Positions 16,757 through 26,397 of a stretch of DNA of 64,000 bases are shown here, piece by piece (within the stretch, counting starts at the first letter, position 1; each line of letters opens with the position of its first letter). This stretch comes from an uncultured Clostridia bacterium (GTDB lineage Bacteria > Bacillota > Clostridia > Christensenellales > Pumilibacteraceae). Made by a program: the position numbers and the translations under genes. The notes under the pieces are model-generated. The model was not told the DNA's origin. It was given only the letters and a program-made list of their open reading frames with translations, and ran no database searches. The stretch lies in the NCBI GenBank assembly GCA_948440265.1, contig CAOJOK010000002.1, positions 124,001 through 188,000 of the forward strand, read 5' to 3'.

Positions 16757-18226
16757 TTACGTTTTAACGACGTATTTGCTCTTTAAAAAGGATATTTTTT
16801 CGGCAAGTTTGCCGCTCGGCATTGTTTTCAGCCTATACGACCAATTTTTGCCGCTCACCACTCCCGGCGTATTTATTCTTGCCGAGCTGTTTTCGTCGAG
16901 ATAATCGCAAAGCGGAATCACGACGTATTTTGCACGCGAATCCAAAAGCGCGCGTATCATTGCGTGCGATATTTTTTCAAACGGTCTTTTGTTTAACCGT
17001 CTGCGGCACAGACGTCTTTGTTTTGCCGTCAGGCTCTCGTACCAGCCTCTTGACGTATCGTTATCGTGCGTGCCCGTATACGCAACGCATTCGGCATTGA
17101 AATTCTCGGGCAGATGCTCGCTGTCGCTCTCGTCGCACAGTCCGAACTGCAAGACCTTCATATTTTTGAAACCCGTATCTTTTATGAGTTTTCGCACCCC
17201 GTCCGTCACAAAACCGAGGTCTTCGGCTATAAATTCCAAGTCGGGAAAACGACTTACGGCAGCGTCAAACAGCTCTCTGCCGCAGCCTTCAAGCCACTGT
17301 CCCTGTCTTGCGTCGCGCCGAGAAGCAGTCACGGCGTAAAAGCTCTCGAAGCCGCGGAAATGGTCCAATCTGACTACGTCGTAAAGCTTTGACGCTCTCT
17401 TGAAACGGTCCAGCCACCAGCCGTATCCGCTCTCTTTCAATGCGGCAAAATCATATACGGGATTGCCCCAAAGCTGACCGTCTTCATTGAAATCGTCGGG
17501 CGGACAGCCCGCAACGACGGTCGGCTTTTTGTTTTCATCCAGCATAAACAGCTCGCTGTGGCTCCACACGTCCGCGCTGTCATAGGAAACGTATATGGGT
17601 ATATCGCCTATGATTTTTATGCCGCGGGCGTGCGCATAGTCAACGAGTTCCCGCCACTGACGGAAAAACAGATACTGCGTAAAATATACGAATTCTATGC
17701 TTTCGGCATTACTCTTTTCGAACTCGCTCAAAGCCTTTTCGTCCCGCAGGCGGTACTTCGTTTCGAAATCCGTCCAGCTTTTTTTGCCGTGGCTCTCTTT
17801 CAACGCGACGAAAAGAGCATAGTCGCGGAGCCAATAGCTTTGGCTTTTTACAAAGTCTTGGTATTGCTCGTCTTTTTCGAAACGGCAAAAGGCTTTTTTC
17901 AAAAGCTCTTTTCTTCCGCTTTCGTCTCGCATTACCCTTTCGGAATTGCCGTGCTTTTCGTAAAAAGCCGCCGTTTCCGACGAAATCAGCAATCCGTCTT
18001 TTTCGAGCAAATCGAAATCTATATAGCAGACATCACAGGCGAACGCCGACTCCGACGCATACGGAGAGCCGCCGTAGTCCGCCGTCTGCAACGGCAGAAT
18101 CTGCCAAAAGTCCTGACCCGACTCTGCCAAAAAATCTATAAATTTTTTTGCGCTTTCCCCGACCGTTCCTATTCCGCCTTTTCCGGGAACGGAAAACAGC
18201 GGCAGCAGTATTCCGCACTTCTCCAC
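16757..18226 (-). CDS. malQ: 4-alpha-glucanotransferase (amylomaltase)
   Basis: This 489-residue protein is a GH77 enzyme that transfers maltooligosyl units between alpha-1,4-glucans. The N-terminal GILLPLFSVPGKGGIGTVG and QILPLQTADYGGSPYASESAFA are family signatures. The catalytic residues lie in VRLDHFRGFESFY (nucleophile Asp), EFIAEDLGF (acid/base Glu) and GTHDNDTSRGW (third carboxylate). The length is normal for the family. The gene lies ten bases after glycogen phosphorylase, and the pair supports breakdown of glycogen or maltodextrins to glucose-1-phosphate and glucose. Confidence 0.94.
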   Translation of the reverse strand: MEKCGILLPLFSVPGKGGIGTVGESAKKFIDFLAESGQDFWQILPLQTADYGGSPYASESAFACDVCYIDFDLLEKDGLLISSETAAFYEKHGNSERVMRDESGRKELLKKAFCRFEKDEQYQDFVKSQSYWLRDYALFVALKESHGKKSWTDFETKYRLRDEKALSEFEKSNAESIEFVYFTQYLFFRQWRELVDYAHARGIKIIGDIPIYVSYDSADVWSHSELFMLDENKKPTVVAGCPPDDFNEDGQLWGNPVYDFAALKESGYGWWLDRFKRASKLYDVVRLDHFRGFESFYAVTASRRDARQGQWLEGCGRELFDAAVSRFPDLEFIAEDLGFVTDGVRKLIKDTGFKNMKVLQFGLCDESDSEHLPENFNAECVAYTGTHDNDTSRGWYESLTAKQRRLCRRRLNKRPFEKISHAMIRALLDSRAKYVVIPLCDYLDENSSARINTPGVVSGKNWSYRLKTMPSGKLAEKISFLKSKYVVKT

Positions 18227-18236
18227 CTTGCTCTCC

Positions 18237-20561
18237 TTAAATCTCCCAGATATCCCTGCAGTATCCCGACACCGTATAGTCGGAAGAAAATCTTCCTGCG
18301 CTTGCGGTGTTCAAAAAGCTCTTTATGAGAAAACCTACCGTTCCGTATTCGGAATTGAGTTTAAGCTTGGTTTTCAAATACGGCTGAAAATCTTTAAACA
18401 GGAAGTAGTTGTCCGCTCTGTGCCAGCTTGCCCCGACAAGCAGAGAATCATACAGCTCTTTAAACATACCGCTGCCGCCGTCGGAAAAAGTTCCGTCTAT
18501 GAGAGTGTCGACCGCCGCTCTCAAAACGGGGTCACTTTCATATATCGCTTTCGGGTCATAACTGTCTTTAACGGCGGCAAGCTCGTCGGCTTTGGCTCCG
18601 AAAAGATATTCGTTTTCTTCGCCCGCGCTTTCGGCTATCTCTATATTCGCGCCGTCGTATGTTCCCAAAGTGACCGCGCCGTTTAACATAAGCTTCATAT
18701 TGCCCGTCCCCGACGCCTCCGTGCCTGCCGCGGAAATCTGTTCGGAAACGTCCGCCGCCGCCACTATTTTCTCCGCATACGATACGTTATAATCGCCGAC
18801 AAACACGACTTTCATTTTATCCGAAACGCTTTGGTCGGCATTTATCTTTTCGGCAATTTCGTTTATATATTTGATTATCGCTTTGGCGCGCGTATAGGCA
18901 GGCGCGGCTTTGGCGCCGAAAATAAACGCCGTCGGCTTGAAATCTTCGATACTCCCGTCCTTTATGCCATTGTAAATCGCGACAATGGAAAACGCGTTCA
19001 ACAGCTGTCTTTTGTATTCGTGCAGGCGTTTTATCTGCACGTCGAACATAAACTCGTTTGGAATTTCTATTCCCTCTTTTTGTTTTATATATGCAGACAG
19101 TTGTCTTTTATTGGATTTTTTTATCTGATAGAATTCTCTCATCGTATTCGCCCATCCGAGAAACTCTTTCAGCTTTTCCAGCTCTTTCAAATCGGTTATC
19201 CACTTGTCACCTATCAAATTCGTGATAAAATCCGCAAGACTCGGATTGGCAAGCAGCAGCCACCGGCGCTGCGTAATACCGTTGGTTTCGTTGAAAAACT
19301 TTTCGGGATACAGCTCGTACCAATCTTTCAACGTATCCGCTTTTATGATTTCTGTGTGTATCTTCGCCACGCCGTTCACCGCCTTGCCGCAATAGCAGGC
19401 AAGGTTTGCCATACGGACAAAGCCGTCCGCTATTATAAGACGGTTCTTTTCGTCCGCGCCCGTTTCTTTCAGCTCGGACTTCAACCGCTCGTTGATTTTT
19501 TCCAGCACGACATACACCTGCGGAATAAGCCCCTTGACGAGCTTTGTTTCCCACTTTTCCAGAGCTTCGCTCATAACGGTATGATTGGTGTAAGCAAAGA
19601 CTTTTTTCGCGACGTCAAAGGCGTCGTCGAAAGAAAACCCTTCCTTAATCAGCAGTCTTATAAATTCGGGAATGGCAAGCGTCGGGTGCGTATCGTTCAG
19701 TTGCACGACGGCGAACCGCTCGGCTTTAGACAAATCGCGGTTCTCGCTTTTTGCCCTTTCAATCAAGTCCTGCATAGACGCGCTCGTAAAGAAATACTGC
19801 TGAATAAGCCGCAGCTTTCTCCCCTTTAACGTACTGTCGTTGGGATACAGCACCGCGCTTATTTTTTCCGCGCGCTGTCTGTCGGCATAAGCCGCGGAGT
19901 ATTTACCGCAGTCGAATTTCTCGAAGTCGAACTCGCAAATCGGTTCGCTCTGCCAAAGCCGCAGAGTATTTACCGTTTCTCCGCCATAGCCTATTATGGG
20001 CATATCGTACGGCACGGCTTTGACCGCAAAATTTTTATACTCCACCACTCTTCTGTCGCGCTCGGAGCGAACCGACCACGGGTCGCCCCATTTCAGCCAG
20101 TCGTCGGCATATTCCTTTTGAAATCCGTTCTCGAACTTCTGTTTGAAAAGTCCGTAACGATAGCGTATTCCGTAGCCGTCGAGATTTTTCCCGAGCGTTG
20201 CCGCCGAATCCAAAAAACACGCCGCCAATCTTCCGAGACCGCCGTTTCCGAGCGCCGCGTCGCCTATTTCCTCGAAAACGCTTTCGCTTATCCCGTGAGA
20301 TTTCAAAAGTTCGAAAACTTTTTCGTCTATGCCGAGATTTTTCAAATTGGCATAAATCGCCCGTCCCATAAGAAATTCGGCGGACATATAATACGCCGTC
20401 TTTTGTTCCTTTCGCTTCTGCTTGCAGGAAACATAAGTTTCGTTCACCTTTCTCATAACAGCCGACGAAACCGCGTTATACAGTTCTTTTGCGTCCAATT
20501 CTTCCATCGGTCTGTCATAAGTTCGGGCTATCTCTTTCAATATGCTTTTTTTGATACTCAT
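18237..20561 (-). CDS. glgP: Glycogen/maltodextrin phosphorylase
   Basis: From the ATG at 20561 the protein has 774 residues. This start has AGAAGGAG upstream and begins with MSIKKSILKEI; the longer ORF-track start adds 30 basic residues from the promoter region. The pyridoxal-phosphate site is clear in AAGTEASGTGNMKLMLNGAVTLGT. The N-terminal YMSAEFLMGR and GNGGLGRLAACFLDS are typical of family GT35. The enzyme releases glucose-1-phosphate from alpha-glucan chain ends. It is co-transcribed with malQ from a promoter at 20589-20617. The choice between glycogen and maltodextrin as main substrate cannot be made from sequence alone. Confidence 0.94.
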   Translation of the reverse strand: MSIKKSILKEIARTYDRPMEELDAKELYNAVSSAVMRKVNETYVSCKQKRKEQKTAYYMSAEFLMGRAIYANLKNLGIDEKVFELLKSHGISESVFEEIGDAALGNGGLGRLAACFLDSAATLGKNLDGYGIRYRYGLFKQKFENGFQKEYADDWLKWGDPWSVRSERDRRVVEYKNFAVKAVPYDMPIIGYGGETVNTLRLWQSEPICEFDFEKFDCGKYSAAYADRQRAEKISAVLYPNDSTLKGRKLRLIQQYFFTSASMQDLIERAKSENRDLSKAERFAVVQLNDTHPTLAIPEFIRLLIKEGFSFDDAFDVAKKVFAYTNHTVMSEALEKWETKLVKGLIPQVYVVLEKINERLKSELKETGADEKNRLIIADGFVRMANLACYCGKAVNGVAKIHTEIIKADTLKDWYELYPEKFFNETNGITQRRWLLLANPSLADFITNLIGDKWITDLKELEKLKEFLGWANTMREFYQIKKSNKRQLSAYIKQKEGIEIPNEFMFDVQIKRLHEYKRQLLNAFSIVAIYNGIKDGSIEDFKPTAFIFGAKAAPAYTRAKAIIKYINEIAEKINADQSVSDKMKVVFVGDYNVSYAEKIVAAADVSEQISAAGTEASGTGNMKLMLNGAVTLGTYDGANIEIAESAGEENEYLFGAKADELAAVKDSYDPKAIYESDPVLRAAVDTLIDGTFSDGGSGMFKELYDSLLVGASWHRADNYFLFKDFQPYLKTKLKLNSEYGTVGFLIKSFLNTASAGRFSSDYTVSGYCRDIWEI

Positions 20562-20588
20562 AACAAAATCGCTTCTCCTTCTGCGGAA

Positions 20589-20617
20589 ATTATAACACCT
20601 CCTCGGCTTTTTTGCAA
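20589..20617 (-). promoter_or_regulatory. Sigma-A promoter of glgP-malQ, flanked by inverted repeat
   Basis: TTGCAA (20612-20617) and TATAAT (20589-20594) are 17 bases apart on the minus strand. CCTTCTCGG upstream and CCGAGGAGG within the spacer are imperfect inverted repeats around the -35 box, which could be an operator. Confidence 0.65.
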
Positions 20618-20678
20618 CTAAATAAAACCGAGAAGGCGTCTGTCTTGTCATTGTTTTTCGACGGAAATACGACTGTTT

Positions 20679-22682
20679 TTAAGCAAACTGCGCGTTATAC
20701 AGTTTTTTATAGAAGCCGTCTTCTATTTGCATAAGTTCTTCGTGATTTCCCTGTTCCACTATGTCGCCGTCGCGCATAACGAGAATTTTATCGGCGTCCT
20801 TGATTGTGGACAGGCGGTGCGCGATTATAAACGACGTGCGCCCTTCCATAAGGTGCGCCATAGCCTTCTGAATGAGCAGTTCCGTGCGCGTATCCACGGA
20901 AGAAGTCGCTTCGTCCAATATCAGCACCTTCGGGTCGGCAAGCACAGCTCTGGCTATCGTCAAAAGCTGTTTCTGACCCTGCGAGATATTGTCCGCGTCT
21001 TCGTTTATCACGAAGTCATAGCCGCCTTCCAGCGTGCGTATAAAGTGGTCGGCACAGGCAATCTTTGCCGCGCGCACCACTTCTTCGTCGGTGGCGTCCA
21101 ACTTTCCGTAACGTATGTTTTCTCTAATCGACGCGCTGTACAGCCAGGTATCCTGCAAAACCATACCGAATTCCTTTCTCATTCCGTCGCGGCTGTACTC
21201 CGCCACATTCTTGCCGTCGAGATAAATCGCGCCGCCGTTTAAGTCGTAAAACCGCATCAGCAGTTTGACCATAGTGGTTTTGCCCGCGCCCGTAGGTCCG
21301 ACGATAGCCACTTTACTGCCGGCTTCTATCTTCGACGAAAAGTCGTTGATTATGATTTTGTCTTCGCTGTAACCGAACCTGACGTTTTCGAACTCCACCA
21401 CGCCGCGGCAGTTTTCGGGTTCGCCCTCTCCCGTTTCCTTTTCGTCTTCCGCGTTCAAAAAGCCGAACACGCGTTCCGCACTCGCAACGGTAAGCTGCAG
21501 CGTATTCATAATATTGCCGAACTGCGCGACGGGCTGATTGAACTGCCGCATATACTGGATAAACGACTGGATATTGCCGACGCCGAGTCCGCCGTTTGCG
21601 ACGAGAACGCCGCCGACCACGCAGGTAACGACATAGCCGATATTGCCTATAAGCTGCATACACGGCTGCATAAGTCCCGAAAGAAACTGCGATTTTTTCG
21701 CCGCCTGCGCCAAATCCGTGTTTAGCTTATCGAAGTCCGCCTTGCTGTTTTGCTGACCGTTATAGAGCTGAATCACCTGGTGCGCGCCGTACATTTCTTC
21801 GATGTGCGCATTGGCTTCGCCGAGCTTTTTCTGCTGATTGACAAAGTGCTTCTGCGACAGTTTGACCACGGTCATAACAAGCAGGAAGGAAAGCGGCATA
21901 ATTACAAGCGCAATCAAAGTCAGTATCCAGCTTATCGAGAACATCATAATCATCACGCCGATAATCGTCGTAATCGCCGTCACAAGCTGTGCAAGGCTTT
22001 GGTTCAGCGACGTGGAAATATTGTCGACGTCATTGGTAAGATAGCTCAAAACTTCGCCGCTCTTGACGTTATCGAAATATTTAAACGGCAGTTTGTTTAT
22101 TTTCAAATCTATGTCTCTGCGCAGTCGATACGAAATTTTCTGCGCCACGCCCGCAAGCAAGAAGCTCTGTCCGTAGCTCAAAACACCGGAAACGGCAATC
22201 AATATAGTCGCCGCAAGCAGCAGTCTTATGACGGCGTCTATATCCATACCAGGCGCTTTATACAGCCGCATATTAAGCACGGCGTCGCGGTATTTCTGCG
22301 GCACGTTCTCCGCAAAATTTGCGCTGTCTTGATTGGCAAAGTCCATCAGGTCTTGAAGCGTCACGTCCTGTACGTTCTTTCCGCTCTGCGCCGCTATGCC
22401 GCCTGCCAGGCTCTCCATTGTCATACCGTTTTCCAGCGACTTCTCCACGCCTGCATAAACTTGCTTTTGAATAAGTCCCGTAATGAGCGTATCCGTCGCA
22501 TTACCCGTGATTTTGGGTATGTTTATCGTAAGCACCACGGCGGCAATCGCCAATAAAAAAGATATGATAATCGGCGCAATCGACGCGCGCATATAACGTA
22601 TAAGCTGTCCGAGAGTGCGTTTGAAATTGACGGGCTTTGCTCCCGGCATCGCCCTTTGTCCGTGCATAGGCATATTAGGCAT
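20679..22682 (-). CDS. ABC exporter half-transporter with atypical signature motif
   Basis: The protein has 667 residues: a membrane domain of six helices and a nucleotide-binding domain. Walker A is GPTGAGKTTMVKLL, Walker B is VLILDEATSSVD with a normal catalytic Glu, and the H loop is IIAHRLST. The signature motif is ISQGQ instead of LSGGQ. Between helices 1 and 2 there is an unusually long insert of about 90 residues (residues 65-155) that should face outside. It overlaps the next half-transporter gene upstream by eight bases. The pair is typical of clostridial heterodimeric MdlAB/LmrCD-like exporters. The substrate is unknown. Confidence 0.9.
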   Translation of the reverse strand: MPNMPMHGQRAMPGAKPVNFKRTLGQLIRYMRASIAPIIISFLLAIAAVVLTINIPKITGNATDTLITGLIQKQVYAGVEKSLENGMTMESLAGGIAAQSGKNVQDVTLQDLMDFANQDSANFAENVPQKYRDAVLNMRLYKAPGMDIDAVIRLLLAATILIAVSGVLSYGQSFLLAGVAQKISYRLRRDIDLKINKLPFKYFDNVKSGEVLSYLTNDVDNISTSLNQSLAQLVTAITTIIGVMIMMFSISWILTLIALVIMPLSFLLVMTVVKLSQKHFVNQQKKLGEANAHIEEMYGAHQVIQLYNGQQNSKADFDKLNTDLAQAAKKSQFLSGLMQPCMQLIGNIGYVVTCVVGGVLVANGGLGVGNIQSFIQYMRQFNQPVAQFGNIMNTLQLTVASAERVFGFLNAEDEKETGEGEPENCRGVVEFENVRFGYSEDKIIINDFSSKIEAGSKVAIVGPTGAGKTTMVKLLMRFYDLNGGAIYLDGKNVAEYSRDGMRKEFGMVLQDTWLYSASIRENIRYGKLDATDEEVVRAAKIACADHFIRTLEGGYDFVINEDADNISQGQKQLLTIARAVLADPKVLILDEATSSVDTRTELLIQKAMAHLMEGRTSFIIAHRLSTIKDADKILVMRDGDIVEQGNHEELMQIEDGFYKKLYNAQFA

Positions 22683-24405
22683 TTTGCAACTCCTCCTTCG
22701 ACAGCTGGGAATGAGCTATCTCGTTATAGACCGAACAGTTTTTCATAAGTTCGGAGTGCGTTCCCTTTCCGACCAGCCTGCCCTCGTCCAGCACGAGTAT
22801 CTGGTCTGCGTTCATTATAGAACCGACGCGCTGTGCGACGATTATGATATTTTTGTCGGACAGCTTCTCTTTCAGAGCGGCGCGCAAAGCGGCGTCCGTC
22901 TTAAAGTCCAACGCCGAGAAGCTGTCGTCGAAAACATATACGGGGGCTTTTTTATACAGAGCGCGCGCTATGGCAAGGCGCTGTTTCTGTCCGCCGGACA
23001 CGTTGCCGCCGCCCTGCGCGATTTCGCTTTCGTATTTATTTTCCTTTGTTTCTATAAATTCCGTCGCCTGCGCAATCTCCGCCGCCGCCGTCATATCTTC
23101 GGAATTTCCGTCGATATCGTTATACTTGATATTGCTCTCTATCGTGCCCTTCAAAAGCACGTTTTTCTGCGGCACGAAAGACACGTTGTCGCGCAGACTG
23201 TCTACCGTATATTCGCGCACGTCCCTACCGTCCAGCTTGACGCTGCCCTCGCTGACGTCATACAGTCTCGGTATCAGTTTTATAAGCGTGGACTTTCCCG
23301 AACCCGTTGCGCCGATAATCGCCGTAGTCTGACCGGGCGACGACGTGAAGCTGATATCTTTAAGCACCGCGTCTTCGCTGTCGCCGTAACGGAACGTCAC
23401 GTTTTCGAATACAAGTTCTCCTTTCAAATCGCCTGCTTCGACGGCATTCTCTCTGTCCACAATGCTGATTTTTGCTTTCAATACTTCGTTTATACGCTTT
23501 ATGGAAACCACCGCTCTCGGCATAAGCACGAACACCATAGTCACCATCATAAACGCCATTATGATTTGCACCGCATACTGAATAAACGCCATCATAGACG
23601 TCACCATAGCGATATTCGTCGCCTGATAGGACGCTATCCAAATGACGGCAATGGACACGCCGTTCATTACCACCATAACAATCGGCATAAACATACCCAT
23701 AACGCGGTTTACGAAAAGCTGAGTCTTTTTAAGGTCGGTATTGACTTCGTCGAATCTGTTTTCTTCGAACTGCTGCGTGCCGAAAGCCCGCACCACTTCT
23801 TTGCCCGAAAGCGACTCTCTGGCAACCGAATTGAGCTTATCGATAATTTTCTGCAGCCTTGTAAACTTCGGCTGAACTATGAGCATAAGCACGCCGAGCG
23901 AGCAGATTATGACGCCCACCGCCGCCACTATGACCCATACCAAAACGCCCATACCTTCGCTGTTTGCAATGGCTTTTATAATTCCGCCCACCGCCAATAT
24001 AGGCGCATACATAACGATACGCACAAACATAATAGTGAACATCTGCACCTGCGTCACGTCGTTCGTGGAACGGGTTATCAAAGACGATACCTGAAATTTA
24101 TCGAACTCCGACGCCGAAAAATCGGATACTTTCGCAAACATCATCTCACGCAGTTTCTTGCTTGTTCCCGAGCCGACTACGGACGCAATATAGCCGACGA
24201 GCACGGAACACACCGTCACCAATGCGGCATACCCGAGCATAATTCCGCCTATTTTCAAAATCTCCGCCGTGCCTGCGCCGCCGACGACCTGTTCCATCAT
24301 CTGCGCCATATACTCCGGCATTGCAAGGTCGGCAAATGCCTGTACGAACAATAAGACAAAGCATAAGATTAAATGCGGTATATACTTTTTGTAGACTTTA
24401 AACAT
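22675..24405 (-). CDS. ABC exporter half-transporter with degenerate catalytic site
   Basis: The protein has 576 residues with an N-terminal six-helix membrane domain and a C-terminal ATPase. Walker A is GATGSGKSTLIKLI and the signature motif is a canonical VSGGQ. Walker B ends in VYVFDDSFSALD, so the catalytic Glu is replaced by Asp. This is the known asymmetry of heterodimeric type IV exporters, where one of the two ATP sites is degenerate. Here the composite degenerate site would combine this Walker B with the partner's ISQGQ. It is the first gene of the pair, with its own consensus promoter and GGAG before the ATG. Confidence 0.9.
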   Translation of the reverse strand: MFKVYKKYIPHLILCFVLLFVQAFADLAMPEYMAQMMEQVVGGAGTAEILKIGGIMLGYAALVTVCSVLVGYIASVVGSGTSKKLREMMFAKVSDFSASEFDKFQVSSLITRSTNDVTQVQMFTIMFVRIVMYAPILAVGGIIKAIANSEGMGVLVWVIVAAVGVIICSLGVLMLIVQPKFTRLQKIIDKLNSVARESLSGKEVVRAFGTQQFEENRFDEVNTDLKKTQLFVNRVMGMFMPIVMVVMNGVSIAVIWIASYQATNIAMVTSMMAFIQYAVQIIMAFMMVTMVFVLMPRAVVSIKRINEVLKAKISIVDRENAVEAGDLKGELVFENVTFRYGDSEDAVLKDISFTSSPGQTTAIIGATGSGKSTLIKLIPRLYDVSEGSVKLDGRDVREYTVDSLRDNVSFVPQKNVLLKGTIESNIKYNDIDGNSEDMTAAAEIAQATEFIETKENKYESEIAQGGGNVSGGQKQRLAIARALYKKAPVYVFDDSFSALDFKTDAALRAALKEKLSDKNIIIVAQRVGSIMNADQILVLDEGRLVGKGTHSELMKNCSVYNEIAHSQLSKEELQNA

Positions 24406-24471
24406 CTGTGTTAAGGTCTCCTTTTTATATACTTTATTTTCTCTTTTATTCCCTCTTGCTATACAAAATAA

Positions 24472-24500
24472 ATTATATGCCTATCCGAAAAAACTGTCAA
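24472..24500 (-). promoter_or_regulatory. Consensus sigma-A promoter of the ABC exporter operon
   Basis: A perfect TTGACA (24495-24500) and TATAAT (24472-24477) are 17 bases apart on the minus strand. The untranslated leader is about 60 bases. Confidence 0.82.
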
Positions 24501-24558
24501 CCTATGTAAAACTATTATCTTGTGAAATTTCTGTGAAATAAATTTCTCACGGTTTCCC

Positions 24559-24587
24559 TTTACAAAATATCGGCTTTTTGCTATACT
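24559..24587 (+). promoter_or_regulatory. Sigma-A promoter of the 209-aa membrane protein gene
   Basis: TTTACA (24559-24564) and TATACT (24582-24587) are 17 bases apart. The region 24501-24558 separates this promoter from the divergent ABC exporter promoter. Confidence 0.65.
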
Positions 24588-24606
24588 TTACGGTAGAGGA
24601 TTTTCA

Positions 24607-25236
24607 ATGGCTTTAAAGCGTAAAGACAAACAGCCGCACGGCACATACGTATCGCAAAAAGACGAAGCGATTTTAAAAAAAGCGCAGAAAACGCGCTTGA
24701 TTTTTATGTATCTGTCCACGCTCACGCTGGCTCTGCTTTTATTCGTTCCGCAGGAGTGGGCGGAGTTTGCCAAAAATATTCTGTGGCTGCAGACTTCATA
24801 CGTCGTTTTGATTTTCGCACTCATAATCACTTCGGTCGCGACGTCGTACTTTGCGTCCCGCGGCTGCAACGTAGCAAAGCCGATAAACGAAAAGCGCCGC
24901 CCGAAAAAGGGCTTCGAAAACCGCACTTTCGCATCCGTCGAACTCTTTTCCGCATTGCACTTTATTCACGCCGCCGCACAGCTGGCACTGCTTATATACG
25001 GAGTTATAAGTTACGGCTTCAACGTATGGGACGTGCTCGCGGCTCTCCTGGGTTGTTGCGGAGCGGCTTTCGCCTTTATGTTCCGCCTTGTGACTTTCAG
25101 AACTCTCAAAGAGGATTTGCTGTATGTTCCGCCTATAAAAACGGAATTGCCGCAGAAAGCAGACGAGCAGTCTGAAAAAGAGCAGGAAGCTTCCGAGCCG
25201 TCGCAAGACTCGGCAGAAAACGAAAAGACGGAATAA
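24607..25236 (+). CDS. Hypothetical four-helix membrane protein
   Basis: This 209-residue protein has no recognised family. A basic N-terminus (ALKRKDKQPHG) precedes two membrane helices (about 35-85) and, after a charged loop with RRPKKGFENR, two more (about 115-160). The C-terminal 45 residues are acidic and probably disordered (QSEKEQEASEPSQDSAENEK). The topology with both ends inside follows the positive-inside rule. The start is supported by AGAGG upstream and a promoter that ends about 20 bases before it. It is monocistronic, diverges from the ABC exporter operon and ends at a shared terminator. Confidence 0.7.
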   Translation: MALKRKDKQPHGTYVSQKDEAILKKAQKTRLIFMYLSTLTLALLLFVPQEWAEFAKNILWLQTSYVVLIFALIITSVATSYFASRGCNVAKPINEKRRPKKGFENRTFASVELFSALHFIHAAAQLALLIYGVISYGFNVWDVLAALLGCCGAAFAFMFRLVTFRTLKEDLLYVPPIKTELPQKADEQSEKEQEASEPSQDSAENEKTE

Positions 25237-25269
25237 ATCATTGCGGCAATACCATTTCGAAAAAACGCA

Positions 25270-25304
25270 AAAAGCGGAGATTATCAAAAATCTCCGCTTT
25301 TTTA
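25270..25304 (+). terminator. Intrinsic terminator between convergent genes
   Basis: AAAAGCGGAGATT and AATCTCCGCTTTTTT form a strong stem with a short loop and a T-run; the A-run on the other side makes it work in both directions. It serves the membrane protein gene and the MBL-fold gene at 25322. Confidence 0.85.
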
Positions 25305-25321
25305 TACCGCCGAATTTTCCG

Positions 25322-26101
25322 CTAAACAACCAACTCATTGCCGACATATATATAAGAAACATTCGAACACCGCTCGGCTATTTTCGAAAAATTCTTCAGC
25401 CCCGTACAATGGCACGTGTATACTTTTCCTTCGAACCGAGCTATTCTTTCGCATAGCCCGTCGATATAGTCGTCGTCAACCGTTTTCCCCATCGTGTGAA
25501 ATCCGCCTATATATATGTCGATAGTTTCATTCGTACCGTTCAGGATATTTACGAAACCCTTGTGACTGCACCCTGCAAAGAGCACGTTTTTGTCGGACTT
25601 AATCAACAGGTTCTGTTCGTGCTCGAACTTATCGATTTGTTTATTTTTATCGAGCAGTGTTTTATTGCACGGCGATATAAGCGTATCTCCGACAGCCTGA
25701 AAAATGCGAAGTTCGTCGTCGATGTCATAATTACCGTCAAGCAAAACTATTTGATTTCGATTCATCAAGCTCTTTTTGATTCCCACTGAAAATGCCAAAA
25801 ACAACACTTTGCAATAATGCTTTTCAAAAGCGGAACGCTGGATATATATTTTTGCCGAATTATTGACCGCCAAAAACGCACTCAATCCTCCGCCGTGGTC
25901 AAAATGCCCGTGCGAAATAACGACGGTATCCACTTTCGACAAATCGATACCTTTCATCTCGGCATTCCGCAAAAAAGTCCTGTTCGGTCCCAAATCGAAA
26001 AGAATTTTATGATTATCCGTTTCTATATAAAAAGACAGTCCGTGTACGGCTTTATATCTGCTGTTTTGCGTGTTGTTGTCCACTAAAGACACTATTTTCA
26101 T
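25322..26101 (-). CDS. MBL-fold metal-dependent hydrolase
   Basis: This 259-residue protein is a metallo-beta-lactamase-fold hydrolase. The metal-binding HxHxDH motif is SHGHFDHGGGL near residue 60; further metal ligands are probable in AGCSHKGF and YTCHCTGL. The overall form matches the COG1237 group, often named after 7,8-dihydropterin-6-methyl-4-(beta-D-ribofuranosyl)aminobenzene-5'-phosphate synthase; the true substrate is unknown. It follows the DUF3781 gene by 18 bases on the same strand and probably shares the transcript that begins upstream of the glycosylase gene. Confidence 0.85.
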   Translation of the reverse strand: MKIVSLVDNNTQNSRYKAVHGLSFYIETDNHKILFDLGPNRTFLRNAEMKGIDLSKVDTVVISHGHFDHGGGLSAFLAVNNSAKIYIQRSAFEKHYCKVLFLAFSVGIKKSLMNRNQIVLLDGNYDIDDELRIFQAVGDTLISPCNKTLLDKNKQIDKFEHEQNLLIKSDKNVLFAGCSHKGFVNILNGTNETIDIYIGGFHTMGKTVDDDYIDGLCERIARFEGKVYTCHCTGLKNFSKIAERCSNVSYIYVGNELVV

Positions 26102-26119
26102 AATACTTTTCCCGTGATA

Positions 26120-26371
26120 TTATAATCTGTCTTTAATATGCGCCGTTATAATCGTATAGCTGTACGAGTTTATAGTTATCGTCATATTATTTACTTCGCA
26201 GTACCAATTCTTTCCTTTCTTGTATATATTGCAGTCCTTATCCGATATTTGATTTTTCAAATATTCCACCACGTTGTCCGTATCTGTTTTCAAATTTCTT
26301 TTAATTCTTTCTATACCCATTTCCGTAGTATGAACTTTGTCTATATTTGAAAGCAAGACTTCTTTATCCAT
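26120..26371 (-). CDS. DUF3781 family protein
   Basis: From the ATG at 26371 the protein has 83 residues. This start has GGAG six bases upstream; the ORF-track start is ten codons earlier inside the preceding gene. The sequence IDKVHTTEMGIERIKRNL followed by WYCEVNNMTITINSYSYTIITAH is typical of DUF3781, a small protein common in Clostridia with no known function. It lies 26 bases after the DNA-3-methyladenine glycosylase gene and 18 bases before the MBL-fold gene. Confidence 0.82.
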   Translation of the reverse strand: MDKEVLLSNIDKVHTTEMGIERIKRNLKTDTDNVVEYLKNQISDKDCNIYKKGKNWYCEVNNMTITINSYSYTIITAHIKDRL

Positions 26372-26397
26372 AGCTCCGCTCCCTTTCGGTCGGCAAT

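Noticed and set aside
20595-20645. Hairpin between the ABC exporter and glgP as a terminator
   Set aside because: The stem is imperfect, has a 21-base loop and no T-run, and it overlaps the glgP promoter; an operator is more likely.
22615-24354. 579-aa plus-strand ORF
   Set aside because: It is antisense to the ABC exporter gene, which has clear Walker motifs; the plus-strand product is low-complexity His/Arg/Tyr.
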